A DNA stretch of 64,000 nt from Phocaeicola dorei (GTDB taxonomy: Bacteria; Bacteroidota; Bacteroidia; Bacteroidales; Bacteroidaceae). Position 1 is the stretch's first letter. Each line of letters opens with the position of its first letter. The DNA lies in the NCBI RefSeq assembly GCF_013009555.1, contig NZ_CP046176.1, positions 1,767,501-1,831,500 on the forward strand, written 5' to 3'. Position numbers and translations under genes: made by a program. The notes beneath the pieces were generated by a model. The model searched no databases and had not been told where the DNA came from. It saw only the letters and a program-made list of their open reading frames with translations. This document shows positions 7,576 to 16,817 of the stretch, in pieces.

Positions 7576-9226
7576 CGCTTACTTTCGGTTCTATGGGTTG
7601 TTCGGGAGCTTTGGGAAATGATTCACCTTTATCCAATACTTCCAATGCTTTGAGGACAGTTTTGTCGCTCTTGTTTAAGTATTCTATATAAGCTTCCATG
7701 CCCAGCATATTATAAATGATGTTTCCATATAAATTTGTTTCAAATAGTTTCTGTGATTTGTACATCAATATGTTGCGACGTTTTAACCCTTTGCTTTCAG
7801 CGAAACGGGCGAATTGTTCCAAAATGTTCTGATGTTTCAAATATTGCAACAGGCTTTCTTCTGTTTCATATTTTTGCATTTCGGCACGGTGGTTGTCCGT
7901 ATACTGGAAAGCAAACTGGATGGTTAGTCCGCGGTTAACGGACATACGATAATAGGAAGTCACACCGGTAGTATCCTGCGGTACAAAGATATCGGGCATA
8001 ATACCTCCACCTCCATATACAGGACGGCCTAAAGAAGTTTCAAAGATTTGGCTTTGATCCTGTTTGATACTGTCCTGTGAGAAAAATTCTCCGTGTTCGT
8101 AACGGGTCAGGATATCCATTTCATAATTTGCGTCATTACCTTTTACATACGGTTTTTGTATACAGCGTCCTGACGGAGTATAGTAACGGGCAATTGTCAG
8201 ACGGATGGCTGAACCATCGCTGAAGTCGATAGGCTGTTGTACTAGCCCTTTTCCGAAAGAGCGGCGCCCGATGATTGTCCCTCGGTCATTGTCCTGGATA
8301 GCTCCGGCAAAAATTTCGCTGGCAGAAGCCGATCCTTCGTCCATCAATACGACAATAGGCATTTTCTGGCTACTTCCGGTTCCGTTGGATGTATAGTTCT
8401 CACGTGGAGACTTACGTCCCTGTGTATAAACGATGAGTCTGTTTTTGGGTAAGAATTCGTTTACCATCTGGATTGCTGCACCCATATATCCGCCGGTATT
8501 ACCGCGTAAGTCGATTACCACTCCTTCGCAGTTTGCCTGATTTAGCTTGGCTAATGAAATCAATAATTCGGGATAAGTTGTTTCACCAAACTTGTTTACT
8601 TTTATGTAACCGAATTTGTCATTCAACATATAGGCGGCATCTACACTCTTTACCGGTATGTCACCACGAACAATGGTGAAGTGTAAAGTTTCTTTTTCTC
8701 CCGGACGAAAAACGCCAAGTTTTACCTCACTGCCTTTGGGACCTTTCAGTCTTTTCATGGATTCATAGTTGGTGACAATTTTTCCTACAAAGGCACTGTC
8801 ATCAACTTCTATAATGCGGTCTCCTGCCATTAGGCCCACTTTTTCTGATGGTCCGCCTTGGATGACACTGTTTACATGGATGGTATCTTGCTGGATGGTA
8901 AACTGGATACCAATTCCGCTGAAGCTCCCTTTTAAATCAGAATTTACAGCTTCCAGGTCTTTTGCCGGAATATAAGAAGAGTGAGGGTCCAGCTCGCCTA
9001 GAATTTGCGGCATAGCATCTTCCACCAGTTCACCCATGTTTACTGTATCTACATATTGGTCGTCAATGATACGCAATAATGCATTCAGTTTGTTGGATGA
9101 AGTATTAATGATACCTAATTTGTTTCCTGAAAAGTGGTTGGCGTAAAAAGTTCCAATCAATATTCCGGCTACGATGCTTACCGCAACGATTACCGGCATA
9201 AAACGGGATGTTCGATTTTTGCTCAT
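7478..9226 (-). CDS. S41 family C-terminal processing protease (CtpA/Tsp-like)
   Basis: Periplasmic serine protease, 582 residues. N-terminal membrane anchor (VIVAVSIVAGILIGTFYA, about 13-30). PDZ domain about 90-170 (GSFSGIGIQFTIQ, then GGPSEKVGLMAGDRIIEVD). Peptidase domain about 190-370 with the catalytic Ser in DEGSASASEIFAGA (about 295-308) and Lys in GRRSFGKGLVQQP (about 318-330). The C-terminal tail is charged and low-complexity; its last 30 or so residues are read from DNA that also encodes the start of the folate cyclo-ligase and are probably not structured. Member of the - strand operon running from dcp to the cyclo-ligase. Confidence 0.93.
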   Translation of the reverse strand: MSKNRTSRFMPVIVAVSIVAGILIGTFYANHFSGNKLGIINTSSNKLNALLRIIDDQYVDTVNMGELVEDAMPQILGELDPHSSYIPAKDLEAVNSDLKGSFSGIGIQFTIQQDTIHVNSVIQGGPSEKVGLMAGDRIIEVDDSAFVGKIVTNYESMKRLKGPKGSEVKLGVFRPGEKETLHFTIVRGDIPVKSVDAAYMLNDKFGYIKVNKFGETTYPELLISLAKLNQANCEGVVIDLRGNTGGYMGAAIQMVNEFLPKNRLIVYTQGRKSPRENYTSNGTGSSQKMPIVVLMDEGSASASEIFAGAIQDNDRGTIIGRRSFGKGLVQQPIDFSDGSAIRLTIARYYTPSGRCIQKPYVKGNDANYEMDILTRYEHGEFFSQDSIKQDQSQIFETSLGRPVYGGGGIMPDIFVPQDTTGVTSYYRMSVNRGLTIQFAFQYTDNHRAEMQKYETEESLLQYLKHQNILEQFARFAESKGLKRRNILMYKSQKLFETNLYGNIIYNMLGMEAYIEYLNKSDKTVLKALEVLDKGESFPKAPEQPIEPKVSDEGTKKTTAQADSARKTPSRHHRINDKVRCFA

Positions 9227-9240
9227 ATCTTTATTTGCTA

Positions 9241-9675
9241 TTATTCATTGGGATTGATATAGATTACTTCAATATTTGCGCGTTTCAATAAATCAAGCCC
9301 GTCTTCCAAACGGTATTTTTCTGAGTAAACTACACGTTTGATTCCTGCTTGGATGATGAGTTTGGCACATTCTATGCAAGGAGATGCGGTGACGTACATG
9401 GTTGCTCCGTCACTGCTGTTGTTGCTTCGTGCTATTTTGGTGATAGCATTCGCTTCGGCGTGTAGCACGTAAGGCTTGGTGACTCCGTTGTCATCTTCGC
9501 ATACATTTTCGAATCCTGCAGGAGTTCCATTATATCCGTCGGAGATGATCATCTTGTCTTTTACGATTAATGCTCCTACCTGACGGCGTTCACAGTATGA
9601 ATTTTCCGCCCAAATACTAGCCATGCGGATGTATCGTTTGTCGAGTTTGAGTTGTTTTTCTTCTTTCGTTTCCAT
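9241..9675 (-). CDS. Deoxycytidylate (dCMP) deaminase
   Basis: Zinc-dependent deaminase supplying dUMP for thymidylate synthesis. Zinc site HAEANAI (His and the catalytic Glu) and SPCIECAKL (two Cys); the N-terminal half has CERRQVGALIVKD and SDGYNGTP, typical of ComEB/dCMP deaminases. 144 residues from the ATG at 9675. An ATG at 9702 would add nine residues but overlap the upstream lipoprotein gene, whereas 9675 leaves a 4-base gap, so the shorter start is preferred. Confidence 0.92.
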   Translation of the reverse strand: METKEEKQLKLDKRYIRMASIWAENSYCERRQVGALIVKDKMIISDGYNGTPAGFENVCEDDNGVTKPYVLHAEANAITKIARSNNSSDGATMYVTASPCIECAKLIIQAGIKRVVYSEKYRLEDGLDLLKRANIEVIYINPNE

Positions 9676-9679
9676 TATT

Positions 9680-10174
9680 TCAGTCTTGCTTATTATGTGC
9701 AAATTGAATATAAGTTTTTTTCCCTTCGGGAGCTAGCAATAAAACATTGCTGTCACCTTGATAAAATATTGCATTATTCAATGCTTCTATGAACTCGTTA
9801 TTATAGCTTGTTGAAGATGGAGTCTTGGTAAAATTTATGTTTACTGTCCGGTCTTTTCCATCCGCTTGCCATGTGCCTTCAATGGTTCCGTTTTGTATGC
9901 TTCCTGTAAAAGTGCCATCCGCTTTGAAAGTAATGTTGAAACCATGAATGATATCCAAGGCTTTTCTTCCTTCGGCTGCGATAGTCTTATCCGGGTTGTG
10001 TGCCATTGCATTGTATTTGGGCTCTCCGTTCCGTTTGTCCCAATTGGCTTTACCATAGAAATCCACTACATGCCATGTGCCGCTTGCAAAGATTTCCTCT
10101 ACATCGTCTTCATTGTTGCAACTCCATAAGAAGGGGAGTAGCATCAGTATATAAAGAATAGACTTTAGTTTCAT
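9680..10174 (-). CDS. DUF4847 lipocalin-like lipoprotein
   Basis: Secreted lipoprotein of 164 residues. Signal peptide with lipobox LWSC (Cys at about 19), followed by acidic residues NNEDDVEE, a composition that in Bacteroidetes often marks surface export. The remainder is a small beta-barrel-like domain: SGTWHVVDFYGKANW, later ITFKADGTFTGSIQNGTIEG and GTWQADG, and a final YIQFAHNKQD. This fits the DUF4847/lipocalin-like group. No biochemical role is known to me. Its gene sits between dcp and the dCMP deaminase in the operon, with gaps of 13 and 4 bases. Confidence 0.8.
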   Translation of the reverse strand: MKLKSILYILMLLPFLWSCNNEDDVEEIFASGTWHVVDFYGKANWDKRNGEPKYNAMAHNPDKTIAAEGRKALDIIHGFNITFKADGTFTGSIQNGTIEGTWQADGKDRTVNINFTKTPSSTSYNNEFIEALNNAIFYQGDSNVLLLAPEGKKTYIQFAHNKQD

Positions 10175-10187
10175 ATTGTTTAGTTTT

Positions 10188-12230
10188 TTAGTTGATTATT
10201 CCATTTCTTTTCAGCAAGGCATGGATACTGGGTTCTTGTCCACGGAAGCGTTTGTAAAGGGCCATCGGATGTTCCGTTCCTCCTTTCGAGAGAATATTCT
10301 CCCGGAAAGAAGCAGCGACTTCCTGGTTGAAGATTCCTTTTTCCTTGAATAAGGAGAAGGCATCCGCATCCAGTACTTCCGCCCATTTATAACTGTAGTA
10401 TCCGGCAGAATATCCCCCCGCCATGATATGTGAGAACTGTACGGACATGCAGGTATCTTCTACTCCGGGCAGTATTTGCGCTTTTTTCCATGCTTCTTTT
10501 TCATAAGCGCGGACATCTCCGTCAAATGTTTCCTGGCGGGTGTACCATGCCATATCCAGTAAGCCGAAACTTATTTGACGTAGGCAGGCGTAGGCCACAT
10601 TAAAATTGGATGCATCTACAATTTTTTGAATCAGTTCGGCAGGAATGGGTTCTCCCGTCTGATAATGTCTGGCGAATGTATTGAGAAATTCTTTTTCAGT
10701 GGCGAAATTTTCCATAATTTGTGATGGAAGCTCCACAAAATCCCAGTATACGCTGGTACCACTCATGGTTGAATAAGTGGTATTGGCAAACATTCCGTGC
10801 AAGGCGTGTCCGAATTCGTGTAAAAAAGTATTTACTTCCGAGAAAGCCAACAATGCCGGTTTTCCAGCCGATGGCTTGGTGAAGTTCATGGTAACGGATA
10901 CGTGGGGGCGGCTGTTGACTCCGTTTTCTATCCACTGTTCCTTATAGCTGGTCATCCATGCACCTGAACGTTTTCCGGCACGGGGGTGGAAATCTGTATA
11001 AAGTACAGCCAGGAAACTTCCGTCTTTGTCGAATACTTCATAAGCTTTTACATCGGGATGATAGACCGGAATTTCTTTATTTTCTTTAAATGTGATGCCA
11101 TACAGACGGGTAGCCAGACCAAATACGCCTTTCTCTACTTGGCTAAGCTCAAAATAAGGACGCAACTCTTCTTCATTCAGATTGAATTTCTTATTTTTCA
11201 GTTTTTCTGAATAATAGGCCCAATCCCATGGCATCAGCTGGAAATCATTGCCTTCCATTTCGCGTGCCAATGCTTCTACTTCTGCTACTTCCTTTAGGGC
11301 GGCAGGGGTGTAGGCTTCCAATAATTGGTTGAGCAATTTGTATACGGCATCACTTGTTTCGGCCATGCGCTTTTTCAGTTTATACTCGGCAAAAGTGGAG
11401 AAGCCTAGTAAATGAGCCAGTTCCATGCGAATGTTTACCAATTGCTTGATGATGTCCACATTGTTGTAGTCGTTATTGTGTGTACATTGGGTATTATAAG
11501 CCATATAGACTTCTCTGCGCAGTGAACGGTCGTCACAATATTTCATGAAAGGAACAAAACTGGGAGCATCCAATGTAATGATGCTGCCTTCTTTTCCCTT
11601 GTCCTTTGCTGTTTGAGCATAACTTTCCAATGAACTTTCGGGTAATCCTTCCAATTGTTTTTTCGTCAATGCCAATTCGTAGTTATTCGTTTCTTTCAAC
11701 AGATTCTGAGAAAAACGTAAGGTTAATATGCTTAATTCAGTATTCAGTTGGCGGAACTTTTCTTTTGCCTCACCGGTCAGATTGGCACCGCTTCTTACAA
11801 AACTGTCGTATGTTTTTTGCAGCAGTTGGGCGTCTTCACCTTTCAGTTGCAACTGGTCTTTCTGCTCGTATACAGCTTTTATGCGGGCAAACAGTTTTTC
11901 ATTCAAACTGATGTTGTTGCTGTGTTCAGACAGTAAGGGCATCATTTTTTCTGCCAATTCCTGCATCTCGTCACTAGTCTCGGCACTCATCAAATTGCCG
12001 AAAACAGTAGTTACGCGGTCTAGCAACGCACCCGAATTTTCCAGAGCAACAATGGTGTTTTGGAAAGTCGGTGCTTCGGGATTATTGACAATTGCATCAA
12101 TTTCCTCATTTTGTTCTTTCATTCCTTCCAACAAGGCAGGTTCATAATGTTCTATCTTGATGAGATGGAACGGAGCCGTGTCATGAGGAGTGTTATAGGG
12201 TTTTAAAAATGGATTTTTATTTTCAGTCAT
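10188..12230 (-). CDS. dcp: M3 family peptidyl-dipeptidase
   Basis: Zinc metallopeptidase of the M3 family (Dcp/oligopeptidase A), 680 residues, the normal size. The zinc site HEFGHALHG (about 467-475) with a downstream Glu is present, preceded by the family signature MNFTKPSAGKPALLAFSEVN. The N-terminal two-thirds is helical. No signal peptide is seen, so it should act in the cytoplasm (or a non-classical location) on short peptides. First gene of the operon leading to the protease and the cyclo-ligase. Dcp is chosen over OpdA on general resemblance only. Confidence 0.92.
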   Translation of the reverse strand: MTENKNPFLKPYNTPHDTAPFHLIKIEHYEPALLEGMKEQNEEIDAIVNNPEAPTFQNTIVALENSGALLDRVTTVFGNLMSAETSDEMQELAEKMMPLLSEHSNNISLNEKLFARIKAVYEQKDQLQLKGEDAQLLQKTYDSFVRSGANLTGEAKEKFRQLNTELSILTLRFSQNLLKETNNYELALTKKQLEGLPESSLESYAQTAKDKGKEGSIITLDAPSFVPFMKYCDDRSLRREVYMAYNTQCTHNNDYNNVDIIKQLVNIRMELAHLLGFSTFAEYKLKKRMAETSDAVYKLLNQLLEAYTPAALKEVAEVEALAREMEGNDFQLMPWDWAYYSEKLKNKKFNLNEEELRPYFELSQVEKGVFGLATRLYGITFKENKEIPVYHPDVKAYEVFDKDGSFLAVLYTDFHPRAGKRSGAWMTSYKEQWIENGVNSRPHVSVTMNFTKPSAGKPALLAFSEVNTFLHEFGHALHGMFANTTYSTMSGTSVYWDFVELPSQIMENFATEKEFLNTFARHYQTGEPIPAELIQKIVDASNFNVAYACLRQISFGLLDMAWYTRQETFDGDVRAYEKEAWKKAQILPGVEDTCMSVQFSHIMAGGYSAGYYSYKWAEVLDADAFSLFKEKGIFNQEVAASFRENILSKGGTEHPMALYKRFRGQEPSIHALLKRNGIIN

Positions 12231-12333
12231 GGCACTATTTTATTTGACTTACAAATTTGCTAAAAAAAAGTATCACTATCCTCATTCTATTTACTTATTT
12301 AACAAAGTATATTAAATAGTTAGGTTAAAAATA

Positions 12334-12364
12334 AAAAAGCACAAGCAGAAATGCCTGTGCTTTT
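12334..12364 (-). terminator. Terminator after the Crp-family gene
   Basis: Hairpin AAAAGCACAGGCA / TGCTTGTGCTTTT with short loop and A/T runs on both sides; functional on the - strand for the regulator gene ending at 12388 and potentially on the + strand too. Confidence 0.85.
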
Positions 12365-12387
12365 CATCTTTATGAGGTTTTACCTGA

Positions 12388-13065
12388 TTATTTATTCTTT
12401 TCGGTCAGTTTTTCCAATGCCGGAATGGAGATTGCTTTTCTGCTAAGTTGTACCAATCCCTGTTCCTGTAAATCATTCAGTACTTTTGACACATTGATTC
12501 GTGTCTCATCAATCAAACTCGCCAAATCTTCCATTTTGATTTTAAGAATTTTTTTCCCTTCGGGCTTCATGGAACGCAGTACTAAAAAATTCAGTATTTT
12601 TTCTTCTGTATTACCTATGTGGCTGTTCCATAATTTTTCGTATGCCACTTGTGCCCTATTACTCAGAATATTTAAATAATTAAGGCGGAAGATTTCGTAG
12701 TTGTTCAGTTCATTTAATACAAATAACTTATCTATGGTAACTATGTTAATATTTGTACGTGCTTTGTAAGTCGCTGTATAGTTGGTCTGCATGCCGAATA
12801 ATGAATAGGGCTCTATAACGAAAGGACTTCCAAAAGTTTCAAATAAGGAGTATGAATGTTGGTTATCGGTTGCTTGGGAGGTTATCTCCCCATTTAAGAG
12901 AAAGATTAATTGAGTGCAAGGTGCTCCTTGTTCCACAATGATATCATCGGCGTTGTATTTACGAAAATGTAGCTTTACCTTACCTATGATATTGGTGAAG
13001 TCATTTTTACATAATCCCTGGAAGAGAGGAAGTTGTAAAAGTGTATCATACATTGTTATTTCCAT
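12388..13065 (-). CDS. Crp/Fnr family transcriptional regulator
   Basis: 225-residue regulator with an N-terminal cyclic-nucleotide-binding-type beta-roll (about 10-125; IIVEQGAPCTQLIFLLNGEI) and a C-terminal winged helix (about 155-220; KMEDLASLIDETRINVSKVL then LVQLSRKAISI). No cysteine cluster for an Fnr iron-sulphur centre is present, and the cAMP-contact residues are not clearly conserved, so the ligand is unknown. A second ATG four codons downstream (13053) is preceded by GGAAA and could be the real start. Divergent from marC across a promoter region; a TACCTTTG at 13101-13108 on the - strand is a candidate -7 element. Confidence 0.85.
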   Translation of the reverse strand: MEITMYDTLLQLPLFQGLCKNDFTNIIGKVKLHFRKYNADDIIVEQGAPCTQLIFLLNGEITSQATDNQHSYSLFETFGSPFVIEPYSLFGMQTNYTATYKARTNINIVTIDKLFVLNELNNYEIFRLNYLNILSNRAQVAYEKLWNSHIGNTEEKILNFLVLRSMKPEGKKILKIKMEDLASLIDETRINVSKVLNDLQEQGLVQLSRKAISIPALEKLTEKNK

Positions 13066-13199
13066 AAGTTCTAATGTTCGTTAAGTTATAGTTTAACACA
13101 CAAAGGTAACGATAAAACGAGATTTATTATTTATAGGTGGGAGAACTTTTATTTTTTTTATTGTTTCTTACCGTCTCCTAATGTTTAAAAGCAGAATAC

Positions 13200-13230
13200 T
13201 TGCGGGCTGTATAAAAAATAAATATATTTG
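13200..13230 (+). promoter_or_regulatory. Promoter of marC
   Basis: TTG (13200-13202), 20 bases, TATATTTG (13223-13230): a good match to the Bacteroides consensus. The predicted leader is only about 15 bases and contains AGGAGG. Confidence 0.65.
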
Positions 13231-13251
13231 CATTCAAAAAAGGAGGAGTTT

Positions 13252-13854
13252 ATGTTTGGATCATTTGATTTTCAAGAATTTTTAAGTGCGTTTATCGTAC
13301 TTTTTGCTGTCATTGATATTATCGGATCTATTCCTATTATATTGAACCTTAAGCAGAAAGGGAGAAATGTCAATGCTAATAAAGCTACCGGCATTTCTTT
13401 TGCTTTATTGATAGGTTTCTTTTATGCAGGAGATATGATGCTGAAGTTATTTCAGGTAGATATCGCTTCGTTTGCCGTGGCGGGTGCTTTTGTTATTTTT
13501 CTCATGTCTTTGGAAATGATTTTGGATATCGAAATATTCAAGAATCAAGGTCCTATCAAGGAAGCGACTTTAGTTCCCTTGGTCTTTCCGTTATTGGCAG
13601 GTGCGGGGGCGTTTACTACGTTACTTTCCCTTCGTTCGGAGTATGCTCCTGTAAACATTGTTGTAGCCTTGATATTGAATATGGTTTGGGTTTATGTGGT
13701 GTTGAAGTTGACAGATCGTATCGAACGTTTCTTGGGTAAAGGTGGAATTTATGTTATTCGTAAGTTTTTCGGAATCATTTTGTTAGCAATATCAGCGCGT
13801 TTATTTACGGCTAATCTGACTTTGTTGATAGAACAGTTTCAGAAAGCTCAGTAA
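13252..13854 (+). CDS. MarC family integral membrane protein
   Basis: Six-helix inner-membrane protein of the MarC/UPF0056 family, 200 residues, substrate unknown; the old link to multiple antibiotic resistance was not upheld for E. coli MarC. Helices include FIVLFAVIDIIGSIPIIL, ATGISFALLIGFFYAG and FAVAGAFVIFLMSLEMIL. Family motifs are IDIIGSIPI near the start and LVPLVFPLLAGAGAFTTLL mid-protein. The start at 13252 is fixed by a genuine AGGAGG at 13241-13246; the ATG 24 bases upstream lies within the promoter/leader. Confidence 0.9.
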   Translation: MFGSFDFQEFLSAFIVLFAVIDIIGSIPIILNLKQKGRNVNANKATGISFALLIGFFYAGDMMLKLFQVDIASFAVAGAFVIFLMSLEMILDIEIFKNQGPIKEATLVPLVFPLLAGAGAFTTLLSLRSEYAPVNIVVALILNMVWVYVVLKLTDRIERFLGKGGIYVIRKFFGIILLAISARLFTANLTLLIEQFQKAQ

Positions 13855-13883
13855 TATGCTGTTTCTTTGCAGATAATAATGTC

Positions 13884-13956
13884 GGAACTCACCATAGATA
13901 TTTTATTGGAAACCAACTGCTTTGTGTTAAATCGATATTAATCTGTGGTGAGTCCC
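13884..13956. terminator. Long stem-loop between convergent marC and apbE
   Basis: Inverted repeat GGAACTCACCATAGAT (13884-13899) and ATCTGTGGTGAGTCCC (13941-13956) with one bulge and one G-T, loop of about 41 bases. No strong T-run, so a role as terminator or RNA-stability element is inferred from position. Confidence 0.5.
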
Positions 13957-14012
13957 GGTATCATTCCATTTGAATGATAGTTGTTCGATGTTTTGATGCG
14001 CCTCTTTGATGT

Positions 14013-15029
14013 CTATTTCTCGCTGGCGATAAATTTCTTCATCCCATCTGTAAAATAAGTTTCATATTTATCCCCTTCGCCCGAGCAGATAAAATAGGCA
14101 TCCAGTTCAGGATGTGCTTCACAAAAAGCTTTGGCTGAGTCCAGTCCCATCACCATGAAAGCAGTAGCGTATGCATCGGCACTGGCGCAATCTTTTGCAA
14201 TGACAGTGGATGACAGGATGCTATGTTGTACTGGGTATCCGGTGCGTGGGTCTATGGTATGTGCATATTTCTTTCCACCTTTGTAATAGAAATTACGATA
14301 ATTTCCTGATGTCGCCATACCTACGTCACTAATGGCAAGTACAGTCTGTAACTCCTGGTTTACTGACAAGGAGTCATCTACAGGTTTGTTTATGCCGATA
14401 CGCCAAGCGTTCATTTTGGAATTTTTGCCTCTTACCACTACTTCACCACCGATGTCTACCATGTAGTTTTTTATCCCTTTACGTTCTAATAGCCTTGCTA
14501 CTGCATCTACTCCGAATCCCTTGGCGATAGCGCTGCAATCCAGCATTATACGAGGGTCTTTTTTTATTATCCGGTTGTTCTGTAAGTCTATTTTTTGATA
14601 TCCTATCATTGGGCGTAAGCTGTCCACTATCAGTGAATCCACTCCTGTAGATTTTTTGAATCCAAATCCCCATGCATTTACCAAAGGTGCGACAGTGATA
14701 TCAAAGGCTCCATGGGTTTCATCGGATATTTTTTTTGCGAGATGGAATACATGTACGAAAAAACTGTCAACTTCTGTCTTTTCATTGTGGTTTACGCGGG
14801 TGATTACAGAATTCGGATTGAAAGGAGAGAGGGAGTAGTCCACTTTCTTCAGTTCGGTTTCTATTTCTTCTTTCAGATTATCTTCGGACTGGTAGGTGAT
14901 TTTGTATACAGTACCGAATACAAAGCCTTCATCCGTACGGAAAGGTGCTTGCTTTTTTAGAATAATAATTGTTCCTATTATCAGAATTGCTAGAAACGGC
15001 AATTGCCATGCTAATTTTTTTTTATTCAT
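14013..15029 (-). CDS. FAD:protein FMN transferase (ApbE family)
   Basis: Periplasmic membrane-anchored enzyme that covalently attaches FMN to threonines of flavoproteins such as the NqrB/NqrC and RnfG subunits. 338 residues with an N-terminal anchor (LAWQLPFLAILIIGTIIIL). ApbE motifs: FGTVYKITYQ (about 38-47), INAWGFG-like LVNAWGFGFKK (about 112), DCSAIAKGFGVD (about 167-178), the ATSGNYRNFY segment and the C-terminal GYPVQHSILSSTVIAKDCAS with the metal-binding DAYATAFMVMG. Co-oriented with mntP, 13 bases downstream of it. Confidence 0.93.
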   Translation of the reverse strand: MNKKKLAWQLPFLAILIIGTIIILKKQAPFRTDEGFVFGTVYKITYQSEDNLKEEIETELKKVDYSLSPFNPNSVITRVNHNEKTEVDSFFVHVFHLAKKISDETHGAFDITVAPLVNAWGFGFKKSTGVDSLIVDSLRPMIGYQKIDLQNNRIIKKDPRIMLDCSAIAKGFGVDAVARLLERKGIKNYMVDIGGEVVVRGKNSKMNAWRIGINKPVDDSLSVNQELQTVLAISDVGMATSGNYRNFYYKGGKKYAHTIDPRTGYPVQHSILSSTVIAKDCASADAYATAFMVMGLDSAKAFCEAHPELDAYFICSGEGDKYETYFTDGMKKFIASEK

Positions 15030-15042
15030 ACCTGTATTTTAG

Positions 15043-15615
15043 TTAAGAAAGAAATAAATGTTCTATTAAGATTTTAACACCGATAATAATCAGAACCAAA
15101 CCTCCCCATAATTCCATGCGCAGGTTGAAACGCTTGCCGCAAAATACACCTATCAGACTTCCTAATGTTGAGATAACAAAAGAGGTAAAGCCGATGATGA
15201 CAATGGGAGAAAGAATGGAAGTGAAAGAGTTCATTCCTACAAAAGCAAATGATATACCGATGGCCAACGCATCAATGCTGGTTGCTATAGCCAGCGTAAC
15301 AACCACTTTTAATTTAGTGGGGTCGAAGCAGCATTTGTCTTCATTGCTGAAACTCTCTTTAATCATACGCCCTCCCAGGAATGCCAATAACCCAAAAGCG
15401 ATCCAATGGTCGTAATCCTCTATCAGGTGGCTGAAGCGGCTGGCGGCAAACCAACCGATAAGCGGCATGACGGCCTGGAAAAGACCGAAGAAGAATGCCA
15501 TAATAAAAAAAGTGCGCCAGCAAATGCGACGCATGATAATTCCGCTTGTTATGGAAACAGTGAAACAGTCCATAGCAAGGCTGATGGCAAGGAGCCATAT
15601 TTCTAAAGTTGTCAT
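15043..15615 (-). CDS. mntP: Manganese efflux pump MntP
   Basis: Six-helix membrane protein of the MntP/YebN family, 190 residues. The family signature LAISLAMDCFTVSITSG (about 9-25, with the buried Asp) and its second-half counterpart IATSIDALAIGISFAF (about 112-127) are both present, as expected of the two-repeat LysE-like fold. Exports Mn(II). No manganese riboswitch (yybP-ykoY type) is recognisable upstream; the gene follows the DUF6048 gene at 3 bases and is probably part of the same transcript. Confidence 0.92.
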   Translation of the reverse strand: MTTLEIWLLAISLAMDCFTVSITSGIIMRRICWRTFFIMAFFFGLFQAVMPLIGWFAASRFSHLIEDYDHWIAFGLLAFLGGRMIKESFSNEDKCCFDPTKLKVVVTLAIATSIDALAIGISFAFVGMNSFTSILSPIVIIGFTSFVISTLGSLIGVFCGKRFNLRMELWGGLVLIIIGVKILIEHLFLS

Positions 15616-15618
15616 TAG

Positions 15619-16320
15619 TTAAAATGGTAATTTGTATATTAAACTGTATGTTACTCCTAAGTTAGTCGAGTTGTTCTTTCCGAAACCGGGAATATACCAA
15701 GGCTCGGTGTGTTCCGTCTTTTTCATGTTCATGCGTATGCGGTAGCGCAGTGACCAGCCCATATAGAAATTCTTGTATACATTTACCTTTATTCCTGCCA
15801 GCAGTTCGGTCCAGGTTACTGTGGTTTTAACTCCCTCATAACTGAAGGGGATTTCCGGAAATCCCCATGTAGGGTCTTTCATTGTCGGAGCATCTACATC
15901 GTATGAAAAAGAGGTGAATCCGTAACGTATGCCTCCATACAGAAAACCAGGCAGATAGGGCTTCTTGAAAAAGAAGTTGTAGTTCATACCTATACGGAAA
16001 TAGGGAGCTGAGGCTTTATAATGTATATTGGTACCGTCATCAGTAGTGTCGGTGGTTCCATATCCAATTTCAGCTACGGGGACATAACGGTTTTTCAAAT
16101 TGACCTCTACGCTGATTTCTGTACTTGTAATGTCACCTCCAAAAATTTTGCTTCCCAGGCCAAATATATCTATACCGATAGTAGTTCCCTGATAGAAGGG
16201 TACCTTTTCTTCCTCTATGGTTGTTTTTTTTTCTTGTGCCGCCAGTGTGGGGCTGTACAATAGCATACTACTCAGTAGCGTTAACAACGTAATATATGTT
16301 GAAATTCTTTTTTTCTTCAT
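15619..16320 (-). CDS. DUF6048 family outer-membrane beta-barrel-like protein
   Basis: 233-residue exported protein with a cleavable signal peptide (ends near SPTLAAQ). The rest is rich in alternating hydrophobic strands and aromatic residues, ending in SLIYKLPF with a C-terminal Phe, consistent with a small outer-membrane barrel. It matches what pipelines call DUF6048, which travels with DUF6452. Function unknown. Its first 53 bases overlap the upstream DUF6452 gene in another frame. Confidence 0.75.
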   Translation of the reverse strand: MKKKRISTYITLLTLLSSMLLYSPTLAAQEKKTTIEEEKVPFYQGTTIGIDIFGLGSKIFGGDITSTEISVEVNLKNRYVPVAEIGYGTTDTTDDGTNIHYKASAPYFRIGMNYNFFFKKPYLPGFLYGGIRYGFTSFSYDVDAPTMKDPTWGFPEIPFSYEGVKTTVTWTELLAGIKVNVYKNFYMGWSLRYRIRMNMKKTEHTEPWYIPGFGKNNSTNLGVTYSLIYKLPF

Positions 16321-16816
16321 TATTGATGTCCGGATTTACAGTCTCGATAGATTTTAAGTTATAAGTGGTGTATTTAATGTCTTCCACTTTATAAAACATC
16401 ATGGTGCCACATTCTATATTCTGCAAGTAGGGGATATTCTGGTGAATGAGTATGATGGTGTCACGCATCTTTTCCGTATAATGCAATACGTAGGTAGTTT
16501 TTGATGTATAACTCAAAGGCAGGCTCATACTGCTTTCCGCTTTATTGAATATCGTGTCATTCATCAATGAGTCTTTTACTACAGTTTCCTTAATAGTTCC
16601 ATCTTCCAGTGTGTCACGTACAATCACATCGGTAGTGATAAATCCAGTGACGTCAAAAGCTGGACTGAATTTCACAGCTTGGTGTGTTTCTGCATCCAGA
16701 AAGTCGAAATGGGCAAAGGAATTGGTGGTAAGCGGACAATCGCTTTCCCCACAGCTTTGCATCAAGGTGCTTACGGTAATCAGGAGCAATAAGATAATGG
16801 CTGGTAGTCTCTTCAT
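16268..16816 (-). CDS. DUF6452 family lipoprotein
   Basis: 182-residue lipoprotein with lipobox region STLMQSC (Cys about 22), then GESDCPLTTNSFAHFDF. Two further cysteines early in the mature protein may form a disulphide. The mid-part is hydrophilic with beta-type periodicity. The family is DUF6452, found beside DUF6048 throughout Bacteroides; function unknown. It sits one base downstream of the GT2 gene and overlaps DUF6048 by 53 bases, so the three are translated from one message. Confidence 0.75.
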   Translation of the reverse strand: MKRLPAIILLLLITVSTLMQSCGESDCPLTTNSFAHFDFLDAETHQAVKFSPAFDVTGFITTDVIVRDTLEDGTIKETVVKDSLMNDTIFNKAESSMSLPLSYTSKTTYVLHYTEKMRDTIILIHQNIPYLQNIECGTMMFYKVEDIKYTTYNLKSIETVNPDINNEEKKNFNIYYVVNATE

Positions 16817-16817
16817 T